From: Candidatus Nitronereus thalassa
GTDB taxonomy: Bacteria > Nitrospirota > Nitrospiria > Nitrospirales > UBA8639
Assembly: GCF_032191465.1 (NCBI RefSeq)
Contig: NZ_JAQOUE010000001.1
Span: forward strand, 2,542,001-2,606,000
Reading direction: 5' to 3'
DNA length: 64,000 bases
Shown piece after piece: positions 1-9,259 of this stretch. The translations under genes were made by a program, and so were the position numbers. The notes below the pieces were generated by a model, which was not told where the DNA came from, did no database searches, and worked only from the letters and a program-made list of their open reading frames with translations. Each line of letters begins with the position of its first letter. Position 1 is the first letter of the stretch.

Positions 1-754
1 CCCAATCCCAGATGCCATCGTTGGATCCTTTTACCGCAATATCATAGCGTTCTTCACTTTGTCGTAATTCTTGCTCAGCACGACGACGTTCTGCCATTTC
101 TACGTGTACATGGCGATTGGCGATCAAGAGTTTTCGAGTCATGAAGATGGTAAACGTTCCAACCACTAGAGCAATGGCGGCTTCCCATTTGAGCGTATCG
201 GCCATTTTGGATCGCGAGTAGTCTCGGAGAAGTTTGACGGTTTCATCGGCGCCATTCAGAAAGACGGTGTGTAATCCTAAGAGCTCCTGGAATTTGGCTG
301 GCCAGATTGGGTCTTCTTTGGGAATCTCTAAAAAGGCATCGGCTTCGGCAATGTAGGTATCTAAAAGGGATTTCTGAGCTTGCAGTCGTCGTTTGATTTC
401 TTGTGTTGGTGCTCCGGGAATAAAAAATGTTTCTCCGGTGCCTTGATTTAAAACGATCTGTCCTCCTTTGATTAATGCATCTACAGTTTCTCGTAATTTT
501 TTTCTGGTCGCGGCTTGTTCCGGGGTCGAACCCTGTGAGATCAACAGCACCTCGCTTAAATCTTTTTGAATGAGAGTTCGTTCTTGCCCAGCCAGATCGA
601 TGATGATGGCATCATTCTTTTGTTTATTGATCACCAAAAAGGTGTACACCAAAATTCCCGAAAGGGTCAGAATGAATAGTGTCGGTAAGCCCACCAATTG
701 GGCAACGAGACTGGGTTGTTTGGTTGTGGAGCTAAGGTGGGTCGATTGCGGCAT
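1..754 (-). CDS. Membrane sensor protein with PilJ-type N-terminal domain and PAS domain (partial)
   Basis: Reads leftward off the window edge, so only the first ~251 codons are present. A membrane segment lies at about residues 24-44 (VGLPTLFILTLSG...), followed by a helical periplasmic region with the AGQERTLIQ signature of type IV pili methyl-accepting (PilJ) sensor domains. A second membrane segment is at about 190-207, then a coiled-coil linker (AERRRAEQELRQSEERY) and the first residues of a PAS domain (GSNDGIWDW). The linker and PAS indicate a cytoplasmic output such as a histidine kinase or GGDEF protein, but the output domain is outside the window. It is divergent from the cytochrome gene. 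Start chosen at the ATG preceding the first membrane helix. Confidence 0.75.
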   Translation of the reverse strand, partial: MPQSTHLSSTTKQPSLVAQLVGLPTLFILTLSGILVYTFLVINKQKNDAIIIDLAGQERTLIQKDLSEVLLISQGSTPEQAATRKKLRETVDALIKGGQIVLNQGTGETFFIPGAPTQEIKRRLQAQKSLLDTYIAEADAFLEIPKEDPIWPAKFQELLGLHTVFLNGADETVKLLRDYSRSKMADTLKWEAAIALVVGTFTIFMTRKLLIANRHVHVEMAERRRAEQELRQSEERYDIAVKGSNDGIWDW

Positions 755-897
755 ACTGAAAAGTAACAAATGGGTTCTAAAATATCACATGAAAAGTTTT
801 TCTTTCAGGAACTCCAAAATCTTATTTCGGTAGGCCCTCCTTCATATTTTGGTCATGGGTTTTTCCCCAAAGCCAGGTTTTATGACGAGTTGATTTG

Positions 898-923
898 TGT
901 GTCAGGTTGTGTCACCTGACACA
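898..923. promoter_or_regulatory. Perfect 10-bp-arm palindrome in a divergent intergenic region
   Basis: The arms TGTGTCAGGT and ACCTGACACA are separated by 6 bp. The site lies between the divergent PAS-sensor gene and the cytochrome gene, about 120 bp upstream of the sigma54-type promoter. No T-tract follows, so an operator or activator-binding site is more likely than a terminator. The TGTG/CACA ends resemble Crp/Fnr-type half sites but the spacing differs; the binding protein is unknown. Confidence 0.5.
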
Positions 924-1040
924 TTGACCCTGTGGTAGTGAAACATCTTTGTGGAACAGTTCCAGTGTTCTCCAAAAATCTCAATGAACTCAACGTTGTA
1001 AGTGTTTGAAAACAATAATATTTTTGAAGATGGTCAATAA

Positions 1041-1056
1041 TGGCACTGCCTTTGCT
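1041..1056 (+). promoter_or_regulatory. Sigma54-type (-24/-12) promoter upstream of cytochrome c gene
   Basis: TGGCAC-TGCCT-TTGCT matches the RpoN consensus (TGGCAC-N5-TTGCW) exactly, with 10 nt between the invariant GG and GC. It lies ~56 bp upstream of the chosen cytochrome start, which rules out the in-frame ATG at 1040 as the real start. The palindrome at 898-923 is placed where an enhancer site could be. Confidence 0.75.
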
Positions 1057-1114
1057 CTATGTTTGGTATGACCTTTTAATTTTTGGATATCATCGTTCTA
1101 CAAAGGAGTTGATG

Positions 1115-1573
1115 ATGAAACGTACTCTTAAAACAATGGTGCTCCTCTCCATGATGATTGCTTTCACTGGGAATTTAGCTCTGGCAGGGAGTGAACGCGA
1201 TCCCTTAAAGCCACGCGTGCCCAAAGCGGAAAGGGGAACAGCCAAAAAAATGAAATCGCCGTTTGGGGATTTAGATGAGGCTCCAGCTGAAATCGTGGCG
1301 GAAGGCAAGAAAATTTTTGAAGGCAAGGGGACCTGTGTGAATTGTCATGGAAAAGACGGGGATGGCCAAGGGCCTGCTGGTAAAGTGTTGAATCCAGGTC
1401 CTCGTGATTTCACCAACTGTAAATTCCACAAGAGACGGAAGGATGGGGAATTGATGTGGGTGGTGATGAATGGAAGTCCCGGGACGGGAATGGTATCCAT
1501 GATTCCAGCGACGATTTCTGAAGAGGAAGGCTGGAAAGTTCTGGCCTACGAGCGGAGCTTTTGCAAAAAATAA
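1115..1573 (+). CDS. Periplasmic c-type cytochrome, single heme
   Basis: A 152-residue exported electron carrier. A Sec signal peptide (KRTLKTMVLLSMMIAF...ALA) is followed by a charged linker and a class I cytochrome c domain. The heme-binding CVNCH is at residues 74-78 and candidate axial methionines are near 126-129 (GTGMVSM). The GPRDFTNCKF stretch is typical of small cytochromes found with respiratory enzymes. Start: AAAGGAG at 1102-1108 lies 6 nt from the ATG at 1115; the adjacent ATG at 1112 is possible. Transcription is probably from the sigma54-type promoter at 1041-1056. The redox partner cannot be told from this context. Confidence 0.85.
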   Translation: MKRTLKTMVLLSMMIAFTGNLALAGSERDPLKPRVPKAERGTAKKMKSPFGDLDEAPAEIVAEGKKIFEGKGTCVNCHGKDGDGQGPAGKVLNPGPRDFTNCKFHKRRKDGELMWVVMNGSPGTGMVSMIPATISEEEGWKVLAYERSFCKK

Positions 1574-1916
1574 TCACATTCGTTTCATGGGGAAAAATAT
1601 TTTCCATGATTCACTCTTGTTGCGAATGTTCCTGAAAGAAAAATAAGTTGAGACCACTGGCCCCGTTTGATTGCATCTGCAAGGTTGGCCCTGGGGGGGG
1701 ATCCTTTCTTGGGAAGCATGAAATGAGGGCCAGTGCCTCCTTAACCCATTAAATCCCACCTTCTCTCTTCACCATCTATTTGTTATCAGGACGAAGAGCA
1801 CCATGTGAAATGTTCAGGCCATTGTCAATTCGGCTGGTTTTCCTTTTGAGCCTAGCTAGGATTTCCCATTCTTTGCCACAAAGTCCACAGAAAATGTTTT
1901 TCTCCCGGAGATCTTA
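1574..1916. other. Intergenic region, nothing recognised
   Basis: No gene, clear terminator or promoter motif was found between the cytochrome stop and the interrupted receiver gene, apart from a plausible Shine-Dalgarno (CGGAGA) just before 1917. Confidence 0.5.
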
Positions 1917-2330
1917 ATGGCCCGTATTCTTTTAATCGACGATGAACCACAAGTCCTCGCCTTGCTGGGAGAGTTTCTCGAGCAACAGGGCCATGAGGTC
2001 AGAGAGTGCTCGAACGGAACCGAGGGGATCAGGGCATTCAAGCAAACTCATTTTAATCTGGTCATCATGGATCTATTGCTTCCTGACAAAGGTTGAGCTG
2101 ATACATTGCGTGAACTTAAGGAACAACAAGGACAAGTTATTGTTTTGGTTATGTCGGGTGGATTTTACTTAGGTCCTGAAGAGACGCTTGCTGATATCGC
2201 ACAAGATCTTGGAGTCAGGGCTGCGTTGGCCAAACCATTCCACTTACAGGACTTTCTTGCTATGGTTGATCAATGTCTTGCTAGCTCATTAATACCCATT
2301 CAACAACATCTCCCATCACGCCAGGCATAG
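1917..2330 (+). pseudogene. Stand-alone response regulator receiver interrupted by an in-frame TGA
   Basis: A single reading frame encodes a complete CheY-like domain: acidic pocket (LLIDDEP), phosphoacceptor region (VIMDLLLPDKG), switch serine (VMSGG) and conserved lysine (ALAKPF). TGA at 2094-2096 interrupts it directly after LLPDKG, where family members usually carry a small residue such as Gly; GGA to TGA is one base change. The frame continues intact for another 78 codons on the far side. As written it is a nonsense-mutated gene; a sequencing error or recent mutation are both possible. No downstream ATG would rescue the N-terminal half, which holds the phosphorylation site. Confidence 0.75.
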
Positions 2331-2493
2331 GTCCCTGCCGGTCTAAATGTTTAATACAATATCAGTTTTGGACTTCTACTTATTTCTACAAAGGAAATTG
2401 TTCTAAGGAATCATGAATTTCTTGAGGTAAAGAGAATTGAAATCATTGATACGGATGAAGGTGTTTTGAATATTTGATTCTCAAGCTTCCCCC

Positions 2494-2534
2494 AAGGCCC
2501 TGTTGTTGCAAATGACAGGGCCTTTTTGTTTTTC
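2494..2534 (+). terminator. Rho-independent terminator
   Basis: A perfect 10-bp stem, AAGGCCCTGT (2494-2503) with ACAGGGCCTT (2515-2524), runs into a T-rich tract (TTTTTGTTTTT). It lies 160 bp after the interrupted receiver gene, so it either ends that transcript or an unrecognised short RNA between 2340 and 2494. Confidence 0.8.
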
Positions 2535-2626
2535 TTAGAGAATCATCTTGGGTGAATGTGTGAAATCCTGGGGGTGTGTTGGGTCCAAATCGAAAAATTT
2601 TATAAAGTTCTTGGTGATAGGAAGTC

Positions 2627-2887
2627 ATGGATAAAGCGTTTGTCAGTGTCAGATGGTTATGGGTTGCTATGGTAGGGGGAAGCTCCATGTTGGCCGTACC
2701 CGGCAATTCGACGATTGGAGGGATGTTGGGGGATGTGGTGGGCCATTTCTTTTCCGCCGCGTTACTTGCGGTTGTGCCTATTGCTGGATATCGTCTGATG
2801 TATAAACAAATTTCCGAGAAAGAAATGACGTTTATTTTTGCCGCAGCCTGGGCTTATCTCGTGATCTCGCAATTTTTTGGACTTTAG
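2627..2887 (+). CDS. Small membrane protein, function unknown
   Basis: An 86-residue protein with three predicted hydrophobic segments (about residues 9-25, 38-58 and 67-85) and only short loops, so almost certainly an inner-membrane protein. I recognise no family. It stands alone between a terminator and a convergent kinase operon. The start ATG has a modest AGGAAG upstream. Confidence 0.5.
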   Translation: MDKAFVSVRWLWVAMVGGSSMLAVPGNSTIGGMLGDVVGHFFSAALLAVVPIAGYRLMYKQISEKEMTFIFAAAWAYLVISQFFGL

Positions 2888-2968
2888 AATGAGGATCAAA
2901 ATTTCAAATGGAAGGGTATCTTTTTTAGGTTATTAGGGGTGAATGGGTATCCCATTCAATTTGAGAAA

Positions 2969-5446
2969 TTAGAATGTTTCCACCTCTTGTTCGTCGTCCG
3001 GTTGATTCTTGGTTTTTTCTTTCTTTCTATGAATTATTTCGTGCAGTAAGAGGCCAAGTTCTTTATTCTGTATAGGTTTCATAAGACAGGCCTGGATCCC
3101 GAAGGCTCTAGCCTTGTCCAAATTTATGGAATTGCTGTAGCCCGTGCATAGGATAATGGGTAGACCTGGCCGAATGTGGGATATTTCCTGAGCCAATTGT
3201 TCGCCCATCATGTCTGGCATATTTTGGTCAGTAATAACAGCGGCAAATTGTTTTGGGGATGCGCGAAATATGTTTAGAGCCTCCAAACCGTTTGTGCACG
3301 CAACGACGGTGTAACCAATTTCTTCCAGTATTTGTTTCCCCAATTCTGCCAGTGGTTTTTCATCATCTACAAAAAGAATTGACTCTGTTCCGTGCAGAAG
3401 TGGTTTCACATCCTTTAGTACTGTTTCCATATTGGATTTACAACAGGGAAGGTAGATGCAAAAGGTCGACCCGATGCCAGGTGTACTGGCAAGGGTAATG
3501 GCACCATGGTGATTGGTCACAATGCCATGGACGACGGCTAACCCCATTCCCGTTCCTTCGCCTACTTTTTTGGTTGTGAAAAATGGGTCAAAGATTCGTT
3601 GCGCGATCTCAGGAGGTATTCCGCAGCCGGAATCACAAATGTTTAAACGGACATGAGAGCCTGGCTGGAGTTCTGGAAAGTTCTTGGAAAACTCATCACT
3701 GACCTCGAAAGGCTCTAGGCTGATCTCTAGAATGCCGCCATTTGGTCGCATGGCATGTTCTGCATTGGTGCAAAAATTCATCAGGACTTGGTGGATCTGA
3801 GTTGGATCCCCCAACACCAAGCCTATATCTTCCCTCACCTGATAGTTGATTGTGACGGTATCCGGGAAGGTCGCCTTTATCAGATGGAGCACTTCCTCAA
3901 CAACAATTCTTAAATCAACGACCTCGCGGGCCGGATCATTTTTTCGACTAAAGGTAAGAATCTGCTGAACTAACTTTTTAGCTCGTTGTCCAGCAATGGT
4001 GACCTCATGGAGATGGTCTTGTAAACGACTAGGATCATGAATGCGTCTTATCGCGAGTTCGGTGTATCCCAAAATGGCGCCTAGTATATTGTTGAAATCA
4101 TGAGCGATGCCTCCGGCCAATGTCCCGAGGGCCTCAAGGCGTCGGGACGTTTGAAGCTGCCGTTCTTTTTGCCTTAAGGATTGTTCTGCTCGCTGCCGTT
4201 CGGCCATTTCGTGAGCCAAGGCCGTATTCGTGTTGGATAACTCGATTAATTTATTTTTTAATGCTGAATAGGATTCCTCCAGTTCTTGGGCCATTTCATT
4301 AAACGCTTTGGCTAACACCCCAACTTCTTGAGACCCAGTTTCTTCCAACTTTTTGGAGAAATCTTGCCGGCGAACTTGTTTGGTTTGTTGGACAAGGTTG
4401 GTTAATGGAGAGGATATGTTCTTTCCAATCACAAAGGCTCCAAAAATCAGCATCCCTATGAAAATCAGTCCGCTGATAATTGTGAGGTGCTTCAGTTGTG
4501 CAATAGGATAAAACGCTTCGTCTGCATCAATTTTGACGACCAATCCCCATCGATAGGAGGGCAAATAATCCCATGTCGCCAACACCTGTTTCTCCCTATA
4601 ATCACTTGATAACCCTGAACCACGTTCCCCGTTCAGCGCGAGTTGCAAAGGTGTGGTCTCATTAGTTTTAAAAAAGATTAGTTTCTTCAGGCTAGTCTGG
4701 GATTGATGGCGGGGCGGACTGACCAGTAGCGCTCCCTCAGGTCGACGATAACCAATCACCACTTCCCCGGTCTTCCCCAATCCTCGATAATCCTGGATAA
4801 GGTCCTGAATGTCTTCATCCCTGACCTCAAGAGCAACAACTCCTAGAAACTTTCCGTCCTGAAAAACCGGGGCGGCCATAAATGCCGCGTCCCGATTTTG
4901 AGCATGGTGGGGTTGGAAGTCTGAAATCCCGGTTTCCAATAGCGTTCTGGCTCGGTCGACTGCCCTAGCAAGAGCCGTATGGCGAAACGGTCCGGTGAGG
5001 AGATTTGTCCCAAACTCCTCCCCACGATTCACCGAAAAAATGGCATCCCCCTGAGGGGAAATCAGAAACAGGTCGCCATATCGGGATGATTCTTTGTAAT
5101 CCGTGAGAAAGTGTTTTAGCTCCTGTTCAATGGTCATATATTCAACAGAATAAATTTGCTGCCCTACCTGATAGGCTGTATCGAATTTTTCCATGGCTTC
5201 AATAATGAAAGGCATACGTGCCAGGGTTGTGACGTCAATAGCCCTTTCGTTGAGAAAGGCCTTCATGCCTTCAGTTTTATGAGTGGCTATCGCCAAAAGT
5301 TTGCTCGTGACGACAGTCTCTAGATAACTTTTGGCGTTGTTATAGGTGATGACGGTTACTAGGAAAAATGGAGTCGCACCCGTCAAGACCAATCCAATGA
5401 GTAATTGGGTAGAGAGTTTTAGTTTTTTCCACCATTGGAAACCCAT
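2969..5446 (-). CDS. Membrane hybrid histidine kinase: dCache, HAMP, HisKA, HATPase, receiver
   Basis: An 825-residue sensor kinase. TM1 (~12-33) and TM2 (~321-342) bracket a large periplasmic Cache-type sensor; HAMP (~343-400) and a coiled coil lead to HisKA with phosphorylated H449 (GGIAHDFNN). The ATPase domain has an N-box near 561, DSGCG at 605-609 and GTGMGLA near 631. A C-terminal receiver (~689-805) has D740 (ITDQNMPD). Its start lies only 12 nt after the stop of the upstream gene for a UrtA-like binding lipoprotein, so the two are co-transcribed. No output regulator is adjacent, so signalling may pass by phosphorelay. The Cache domain or the binding protein, or both, could detect the ligand. 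Confidence 0.9.
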   Translation of the reverse strand: MGFQWWKKLKLSTQLLIGLVLTGATPFFLVTVITYNNAKSYLETVVTSKLLAIATHKTEGMKAFLNERAIDVTTLARMPFIIEAMEKFDTAYQVGQQIYSVEYMTIEQELKHFLTDYKESSRYGDLFLISPQGDAIFSVNRGEEFGTNLLTGPFRHTALARAVDRARTLLETGISDFQPHHAQNRDAAFMAAPVFQDGKFLGVVALEVRDEDIQDLIQDYRGLGKTGEVVIGYRRPEGALLVSPPRHQSQTSLKKLIFFKTNETTPLQLALNGERGSGLSSDYREKQVLATWDYLPSYRWGLVVKIDADEAFYPIAQLKHLTIISGLIFIGMLIFGAFVIGKNISSPLTNLVQQTKQVRRQDFSKKLEETGSQEVGVLAKAFNEMAQELEESYSALKNKLIELSNTNTALAHEMAERQRAEQSLRQKERQLQTSRRLEALGTLAGGIAHDFNNILGAILGYTELAIRRIHDPSRLQDHLHEVTIAGQRAKKLVQQILTFSRKNDPAREVVDLRIVVEEVLHLIKATFPDTVTINYQVREDIGLVLGDPTQIHQVLMNFCTNAEHAMRPNGGILEISLEPFEVSDEFSKNFPELQPGSHVRLNICDSGCGIPPEIAQRIFDPFFTTKKVGEGTGMGLAVVHGIVTNHHGAITLASTPGIGSTFCIYLPCCKSNMETVLKDVKPLLHGTESILFVDDEKPLAELGKQILEEIGYTVVACTNGLEALNIFRASPKQFAAVITDQNMPDMMGEQLAQEISHIRPGLPIILCTGYSNSINLDKARAFGIQACLMKPIQNKELGLLLHEIIHRKKEKTKNQPDDEQEVETF

Positions 5447-5458
5447 AATCTACCTAGC

Positions 5459-6730
5459 TTAGGAGTGAGGATTGGCCCATTGGTTATCCCATTGCACATA
5501 CAAGCGATGAAGAAACTCCTCCCATTCTGCTTTTGAGAGATAGGGCGGGTATGGAACCGCTTGTATGGCATGGTCGGAGGTCCAGAGAATCTTAAATTGA
5601 CCATCCTTTTTGATTTGTCCCACCCGAACTGTTTTCCAGGTATGATTTGTTTTCCCATCCACTGACACAATGCCTTCAGGGGCCAAAAAGCTGCGTTCGG
5701 GCAATGTTTGCCTTACCAAAGTCGGTTTATCGGATCCAGCTGCTTCCACGGCTTGTGCCCATAAATAAAGCCCAAAATACCCGGCTTCCATGGGGTCATC
5801 GGTCACGCGATCTTTCCCAAAGCGGTTTTGAAACCGAGAGACAAATCCTCGATTTTCCTCGGACTCAATGGCTTGGAAATAATTCCAGACTGCATAGTTT
5901 CCTTCCATGTTCAGCGGGCCCAAGGTTCTGAGTTCATCTTCGGCAATACTGAATGACATGGTAGGAGTGACCTGCGCAGATATACTGGCAGCCTGGAGCG
6001 ATTGAAAAAATGCCTGATTACTATCTCCATTGATAGTATTGAGAATGACGGATGGTTGGGTTTGAATAATGGATTGAATGGCTTCACTGACATTGGTGGT
6101 GCCTAATGGAAGATAATGCTCACCAACGATTTCTCCTCCCAAGGCATTGACCTGGGCCTTAATGATAGCGTTAGCGGTTTTTGGGAATACATAGTCTGAG
6201 CCAATCAAAAAGAATTTCTTTCCTAAATTGTCAAAACTCCACTTAACCGCGGGAATGATTTGTTGGTTGGGAGCAGCTCCGGTGTAGATAATGTTTGGGG
6301 ATTGTTCGAGTCCCTCATACTGGACTGGGTAAAATAGCAGGTGATTGGCACTTTCCACGACTGGCTTTACACGTCTACGACTTGCTGAAGTCCAACAGCC
6401 AAATATGACACTTACTTTGTCTCGATGAATCAATTGGTCTGCCAGTTCCGCAAATCGCTCCTCATTGGATTCGCCGTCGACGATGACCGGCTCAATCATG
6501 CGTCCTAGTAACCCTCCTTTACTATTAATCTCTTCAATTGCCAAAAGAGTGGCATCGACCACTGATCGTTCACTAATGGCCATTGTCCCCGTTAGGGAAT
6601 GAAGAATTCCTACTTTGATGGGCTGTGTAGTTGTGGAGAGGGACTGAAAATAACAAGAAGCCAGTCCACCGAATAATGCGACGAAAACTAACCCGATCCA
6701 GTATCTTCCAAAAATATTCCAAGTGTTCAT
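5459..6730 (-). CDS. UrtA-like urea/amide-binding lipoprotein, probably a sensory partner of the adjacent kinase
   Basis: A 423-residue periplasmic binding protein of the branched-chain amino acid/urea/amide class. It starts with a lipoprotein signal (LASC, C26) and shows the typical UrtA/AmiC stretches KVGILHSLTGTMAISE, VIFGCWTSASRR, LFYPVQYEGLEQSPN and NTINGDSNQAFF. In urea transport, UrtA delivers urea to UrtBCDE permease and ATPase subunits. None of those genes is here; instead it precedes a hybrid histidine kinase by 12 nt. This suggests a binding protein dedicated to signalling, or one shared with a transporter encoded elsewhere. Urea or a short amide as ligand is inferred from family resemblance only. 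Confidence 0.85.
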   Translation of the reverse strand: MNTWNIFGRYWIGLVFVALFGGLASCYFQSLSTTTQPIKVGILHSLTGTMAISERSVVDATLLAIEEINSKGGLLGRMIEPVIVDGESNEERFAELADQLIHRDKVSVIFGCWTSASRRRVKPVVESANHLLFYPVQYEGLEQSPNIIYTGAAPNQQIIPAVKWSFDNLGKKFFLIGSDYVFPKTANAIIKAQVNALGGEIVGEHYLPLGTTNVSEAIQSIIQTQPSVILNTINGDSNQAFFQSLQAASISAQVTPTMSFSIAEDELRTLGPLNMEGNYAVWNYFQAIESEENRGFVSRFQNRFGKDRVTDDPMEAGYFGLYLWAQAVEAAGSDKPTLVRQTLPERSFLAPEGIVSVDGKTNHTWKTVRVGQIKKDGQFKILWTSDHAIQAVPYPPYLSKAEWEEFLHRLYVQWDNQWANPHS

Positions 6731-7297
6731 TTCGGCTTTTTCCCGTGTAATGGCCCTTGCCTAAATAAGAGCAGTCCTGCCTTACTTTTTTTCATTAGAA
6801 TTACATAAAGGGGTGAAAAAATAAGAAAGGATGGTACTTGTTTTCTTGAGGGCGGGAACTCGAAGAGAGTGACAAAACGTACCTTTCGGAAGTCCTGACA
6901 AACGGAAATCAATAAGTACATATAAGCCCTATCGGATTAAAATAAAGACTAAATAAGTTGGAACCTTTCCAGATTTTTCAGTTCATCAAATTTGTTAAAG
7001 ATTAATGATGGTTGTGCATTCATTTGGTTCCTATTCCTTTCAAAAGCACTGCTGTACTTATGGGATAACCATCGTAATTTGATAACCTTCTTCCCATAAA
7101 ATTTGGGAGTCAAGAATTATTTTCTGGCCAACGTCAAGGAGTTTTTTCCTTCACTGTTCTCTCGAAAAATATTCCATTCAGAGTTTTTACAAAATTGTTA
7201 TGCGGATGGAATACATCCGTCATATACAAAGGGTATGGAATTGAGGGTTCTAAGGCGCGGAAAACACTATGGTTATGGAGGTAGAATCAAAGGGGGA
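6731..7297. other. AT-rich divergent intergenic region
   Basis: It separates the UrtA-like/kinase operon from the zinc-ribbon gene and must hold the operon promoter. I saw no convincing hairpin, sigma54 site or RNA. Short reading frames here have no ribosome sites or recognisable features. Confidence 0.4.
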
Positions 7298-7495
7298 ATG
7301 AATTTGGTAAAATACACCATGAGCGATTTTATTCCTTGTACTAGATGCAAGGGAAATATGATCCTTGAGGATCGCGGGGAAGTTATCGCTTCCGTGGATG
7401 TGATGAATTTTTTTTGGTATCGATGTGTGTCCTGCGGGCATCTGGAAGCTGCAGAATCCTGGGATGAACTTGGGGTTATCCAACTTTCATACTAA
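7298..7495 (+). CDS. Small zinc-ribbon protein
   Basis: A 65-residue protein with two CxxC pairs (PCTRCKG near residues 13-17 and RCVSCGH near 42-46), a typical zinc ribbon. I do not recognise a specific family. The start is uncertain: ATG at 7298 is very close to AGGGGG, ATG at 7319 (MSDFIPC) has no good ribosome site, and the frame stays open back to 7103. It is convergent with the saccharopine dehydrogenase-like gene, 47 bp away. Confidence 0.55.
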   Translation: MNLVKYTMSDFIPCTRCKGNMILEDRGEVIASVDVMNFFWYRCVSCGHLEAAESWDELGVIQLSY

Positions 7496-7542
7496 ACCCA
7501 AAGGAATTTTGAGTATCCTGCAAAGTATGGTATGTAGGAAGG

Positions 7543-8631
7543 TCAGGCGTAGTATCTGCCAAACCGATTTGCGAGAATTTCGGGTAGGGCAAAGGCCTCC
7601 TGTTTTATAAAGCCTTGGTGCCGAGGAGGATCTGCGAATACGGAATCGACTACGCTGCACATCCCTGCGGCGGTGGTGACTTGAATGGCTGACCACAATC
7701 TGCCTGCAATAGTCTGCGGATAAATCTTTTTGACGTAATTTTCTTCTAATAATTCTCCGGCTTTCCTTCCTACCACTGACACGTAAATCAACACCACATC
7801 CTGATAGGTCTTGGGAATCGCATTTTCCAAAATATGTTTGAGAAGTTCTCGATGGGTATTAAGCTTGAGATCGTTCATGAGAAAATGAATCTTTTCGCAA
7901 TGCCCAGGATAGCGGAGCGTTTTATAATTCATCGTTTGCACTTTACCTGAGAAAGTATCAGCCAATGTGCCTAAACCCCCAGAGGTATTAAAAGCTTCGT
8001 ATAAGAGACCATCGACTTCTATGGTTTCATACCCTTCAAGGGGCATGAGAGCAGTCTTCAGTCCATTTTCGATCCCATAACAGACGTTCCCGTATTCATT
8101 GATCAATCCATCGGTGGACCAGGTTAACGAGTATTTCAACGCGTTACTAGGATTGATGGGTAAGGCCCCGACGCGCATTTTCACGATCTCGAGTGTATCA
8201 AAATGTTGCATAAGCTCATTGGCGACAATGCTAATGAAACCTGGCGCTAGTCCGCATTGTGGAACAAAGGCCTGTTCGCAGCCTCGACTAATTTCTTCAA
8301 TACGTTCCGTGACTTCAACGTCCTCGGTGAGGTCGAAATAATTTACGCCAACCTTACGGGCCACTTCGGCGACCGTAGGATTACAGTAGTAGGGTAGACT
8401 GGAGATTATGGCATCAGGGCGATGATCGCTCACATAACGTTTGAGGGCTTTGTGGTTAGAAGCGTCCAAAACCACATGGGTAAGAGGTAGGGATGGATCC
8501 TGTGGTATCTGTTGCCGTTTAGCTGGAGGCTCGATGTCGGCAAGATGAACCGTATATTCATTTGTTTGGGCGAGAAATGTTCCGATGAGCGATCCAATTT
8601 TCCCGGCACCTAATATGAGGATCTTTGGCAT
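7543..8631 (-). CDS. Saccharopine dehydrogenase-like oxidoreductase
   Basis: A 362-residue NAD(P)-dependent enzyme. It opens with a Rossmann motif (LILGAGKIGSLIG), then ASNHKALKRYV and the CGLAPGF segment typical of the saccharopine dehydrogenase/homospermidine synthase-like family. Members interconvert saccharopine with lysine or with glutamate and aminoadipate semialdehyde. It is the last gene of a three-gene operon with an aldehyde dehydrogenase and a VOC-fold protein (15-nt and 16-nt gaps), which favours the glutamate-forming reaction in lysine degradation. A good GGAGAAA ribosome site precedes the ATG. The exact substrate is inferred. Confidence 0.8.
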   Translation of the reverse strand: MPKILILGAGKIGSLIGTFLAQTNEYTVHLADIEPPAKRQQIPQDPSLPLTHVVLDASNHKALKRYVSDHRPDAIISSLPYYCNPTVAEVARKVGVNYFDLTEDVEVTERIEEISRGCEQAFVPQCGLAPGFISIVANELMQHFDTLEIVKMRVGALPINPSNALKYSLTWSTDGLINEYGNVCYGIENGLKTALMPLEGYETIEVDGLLYEAFNTSGGLGTLADTFSGKVQTMNYKTLRYPGHCEKIHFLMNDLKLNTHRELLKHILENAIPKTYQDVVLIYVSVVGRKAGELLEENYVKKIYPQTIAGRLWSAIQVTTAAGMCSVVDSVFADPPRHQGFIKQEAFALPEILANRFGRYYA

Positions 8632-8646
8632 GGGTTTCTCCGTACG

Positions 8647-9243
8647 TCAGTTGTTGACCGTTGATTGCATCAGGGCATCGGCCTGAGGAGGAGAAAACCC
8701 CTGGTAGCCGGCGTGGCGCTCAATCAGTTCAAGGACGGAAAACGGTGCACCTTCCACTTGTTCGGGGACACTAAATATTTGTCGAATAACGTCTCCCTTT
8801 TCCCCTAATATCGATCCGGAAAAATTGATACCTTTGTGGTGAAGTTGTGACATGGCCGCTTCGATATCTTCGACGAGGATCGCAATATGGTGCAGGGTGT
8901 GATCGCCAAATTGATTCACCCAACGAGGAATGACACTGGTGGCACCGCGTTTATCATCATAGGCCTGGTCCACAAACAACGATGGAAATCCTGGCGTACG
9001 GTACACCTTGGCATGCCAGTCGCTGTATTCCAATGTTTCACTATAGACATAACCCAAGGGAAGAAATTCCTGAGCGCGTTCATCGATATTGTTCGTGCGA
9101 ATGGTGATGTGATCAAGAATTGGTTTCATTCCGATACCCGCTGTATCGAGTATGGTTTTAGCAATTTGCGCCGCGCGGTTTCGTGAGACGTACTCCTGAA
9201 CGTAAGAGTCGATTCGAATTTCAAGCTCTTTGAAGTTGCCCAT
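8647..9243 (-). CDS. VOC-fold dioxygenase-like protein (HPPD/DUF1338-like)
   Basis: A 198-residue protein of the vicinal oxygen chelate fold. Candidate metal ligands are the His of DHITIRT, the His of TLHHIAILVED and the Glu of SVLELIERH; the QIFSVPE...FSVLELIER section resembles the C-terminal metal site of 4-hydroxyphenylpyruvate dioxygenase-type enzymes, and HITIRT...LPLGY recalls the DUF1338 (2-oxoadipate dioxygenase/decarboxylase HglS) group. It is shorter than either family, so the assignment is tentative. Start at 9243 chosen for AAAGGTGAG upstream and its 16-nt spacing from the aldehyde dehydrogenase stop; the frame extends further but overlaps that gene. The middle position in the operon suggests action on a 2-oxo acid from lysine. 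Confidence 0.65.
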   Translation of the reverse strand: MGNFKELEIRIDSYVQEYVSRNRAAQIAKTILDTAGIGMKPILDHITIRTNNIDERAQEFLPLGYVYSETLEYSDWHAKVYRTPGFPSLFVDQAYDDKRGATSVIPRWVNQFGDHTLHHIAILVEDIEAAMSQLHHKGINFSGSILGEKGDVIRQIFSVPEQVEGAPFSVLELIERHAGYQGFSPPQADALMQSTVNN

Positions 9244-9259
9244 GGTGCTCACCTTTGGA

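Noticed and set aside
1040-1114. ATG at 1040 as the cytochrome start
   Set aside because: It overlaps a consensus sigma54-type promoter, lacks a ribosome site, and would place a second hydrophobic segment before a clean signal peptide that starts at 1115.
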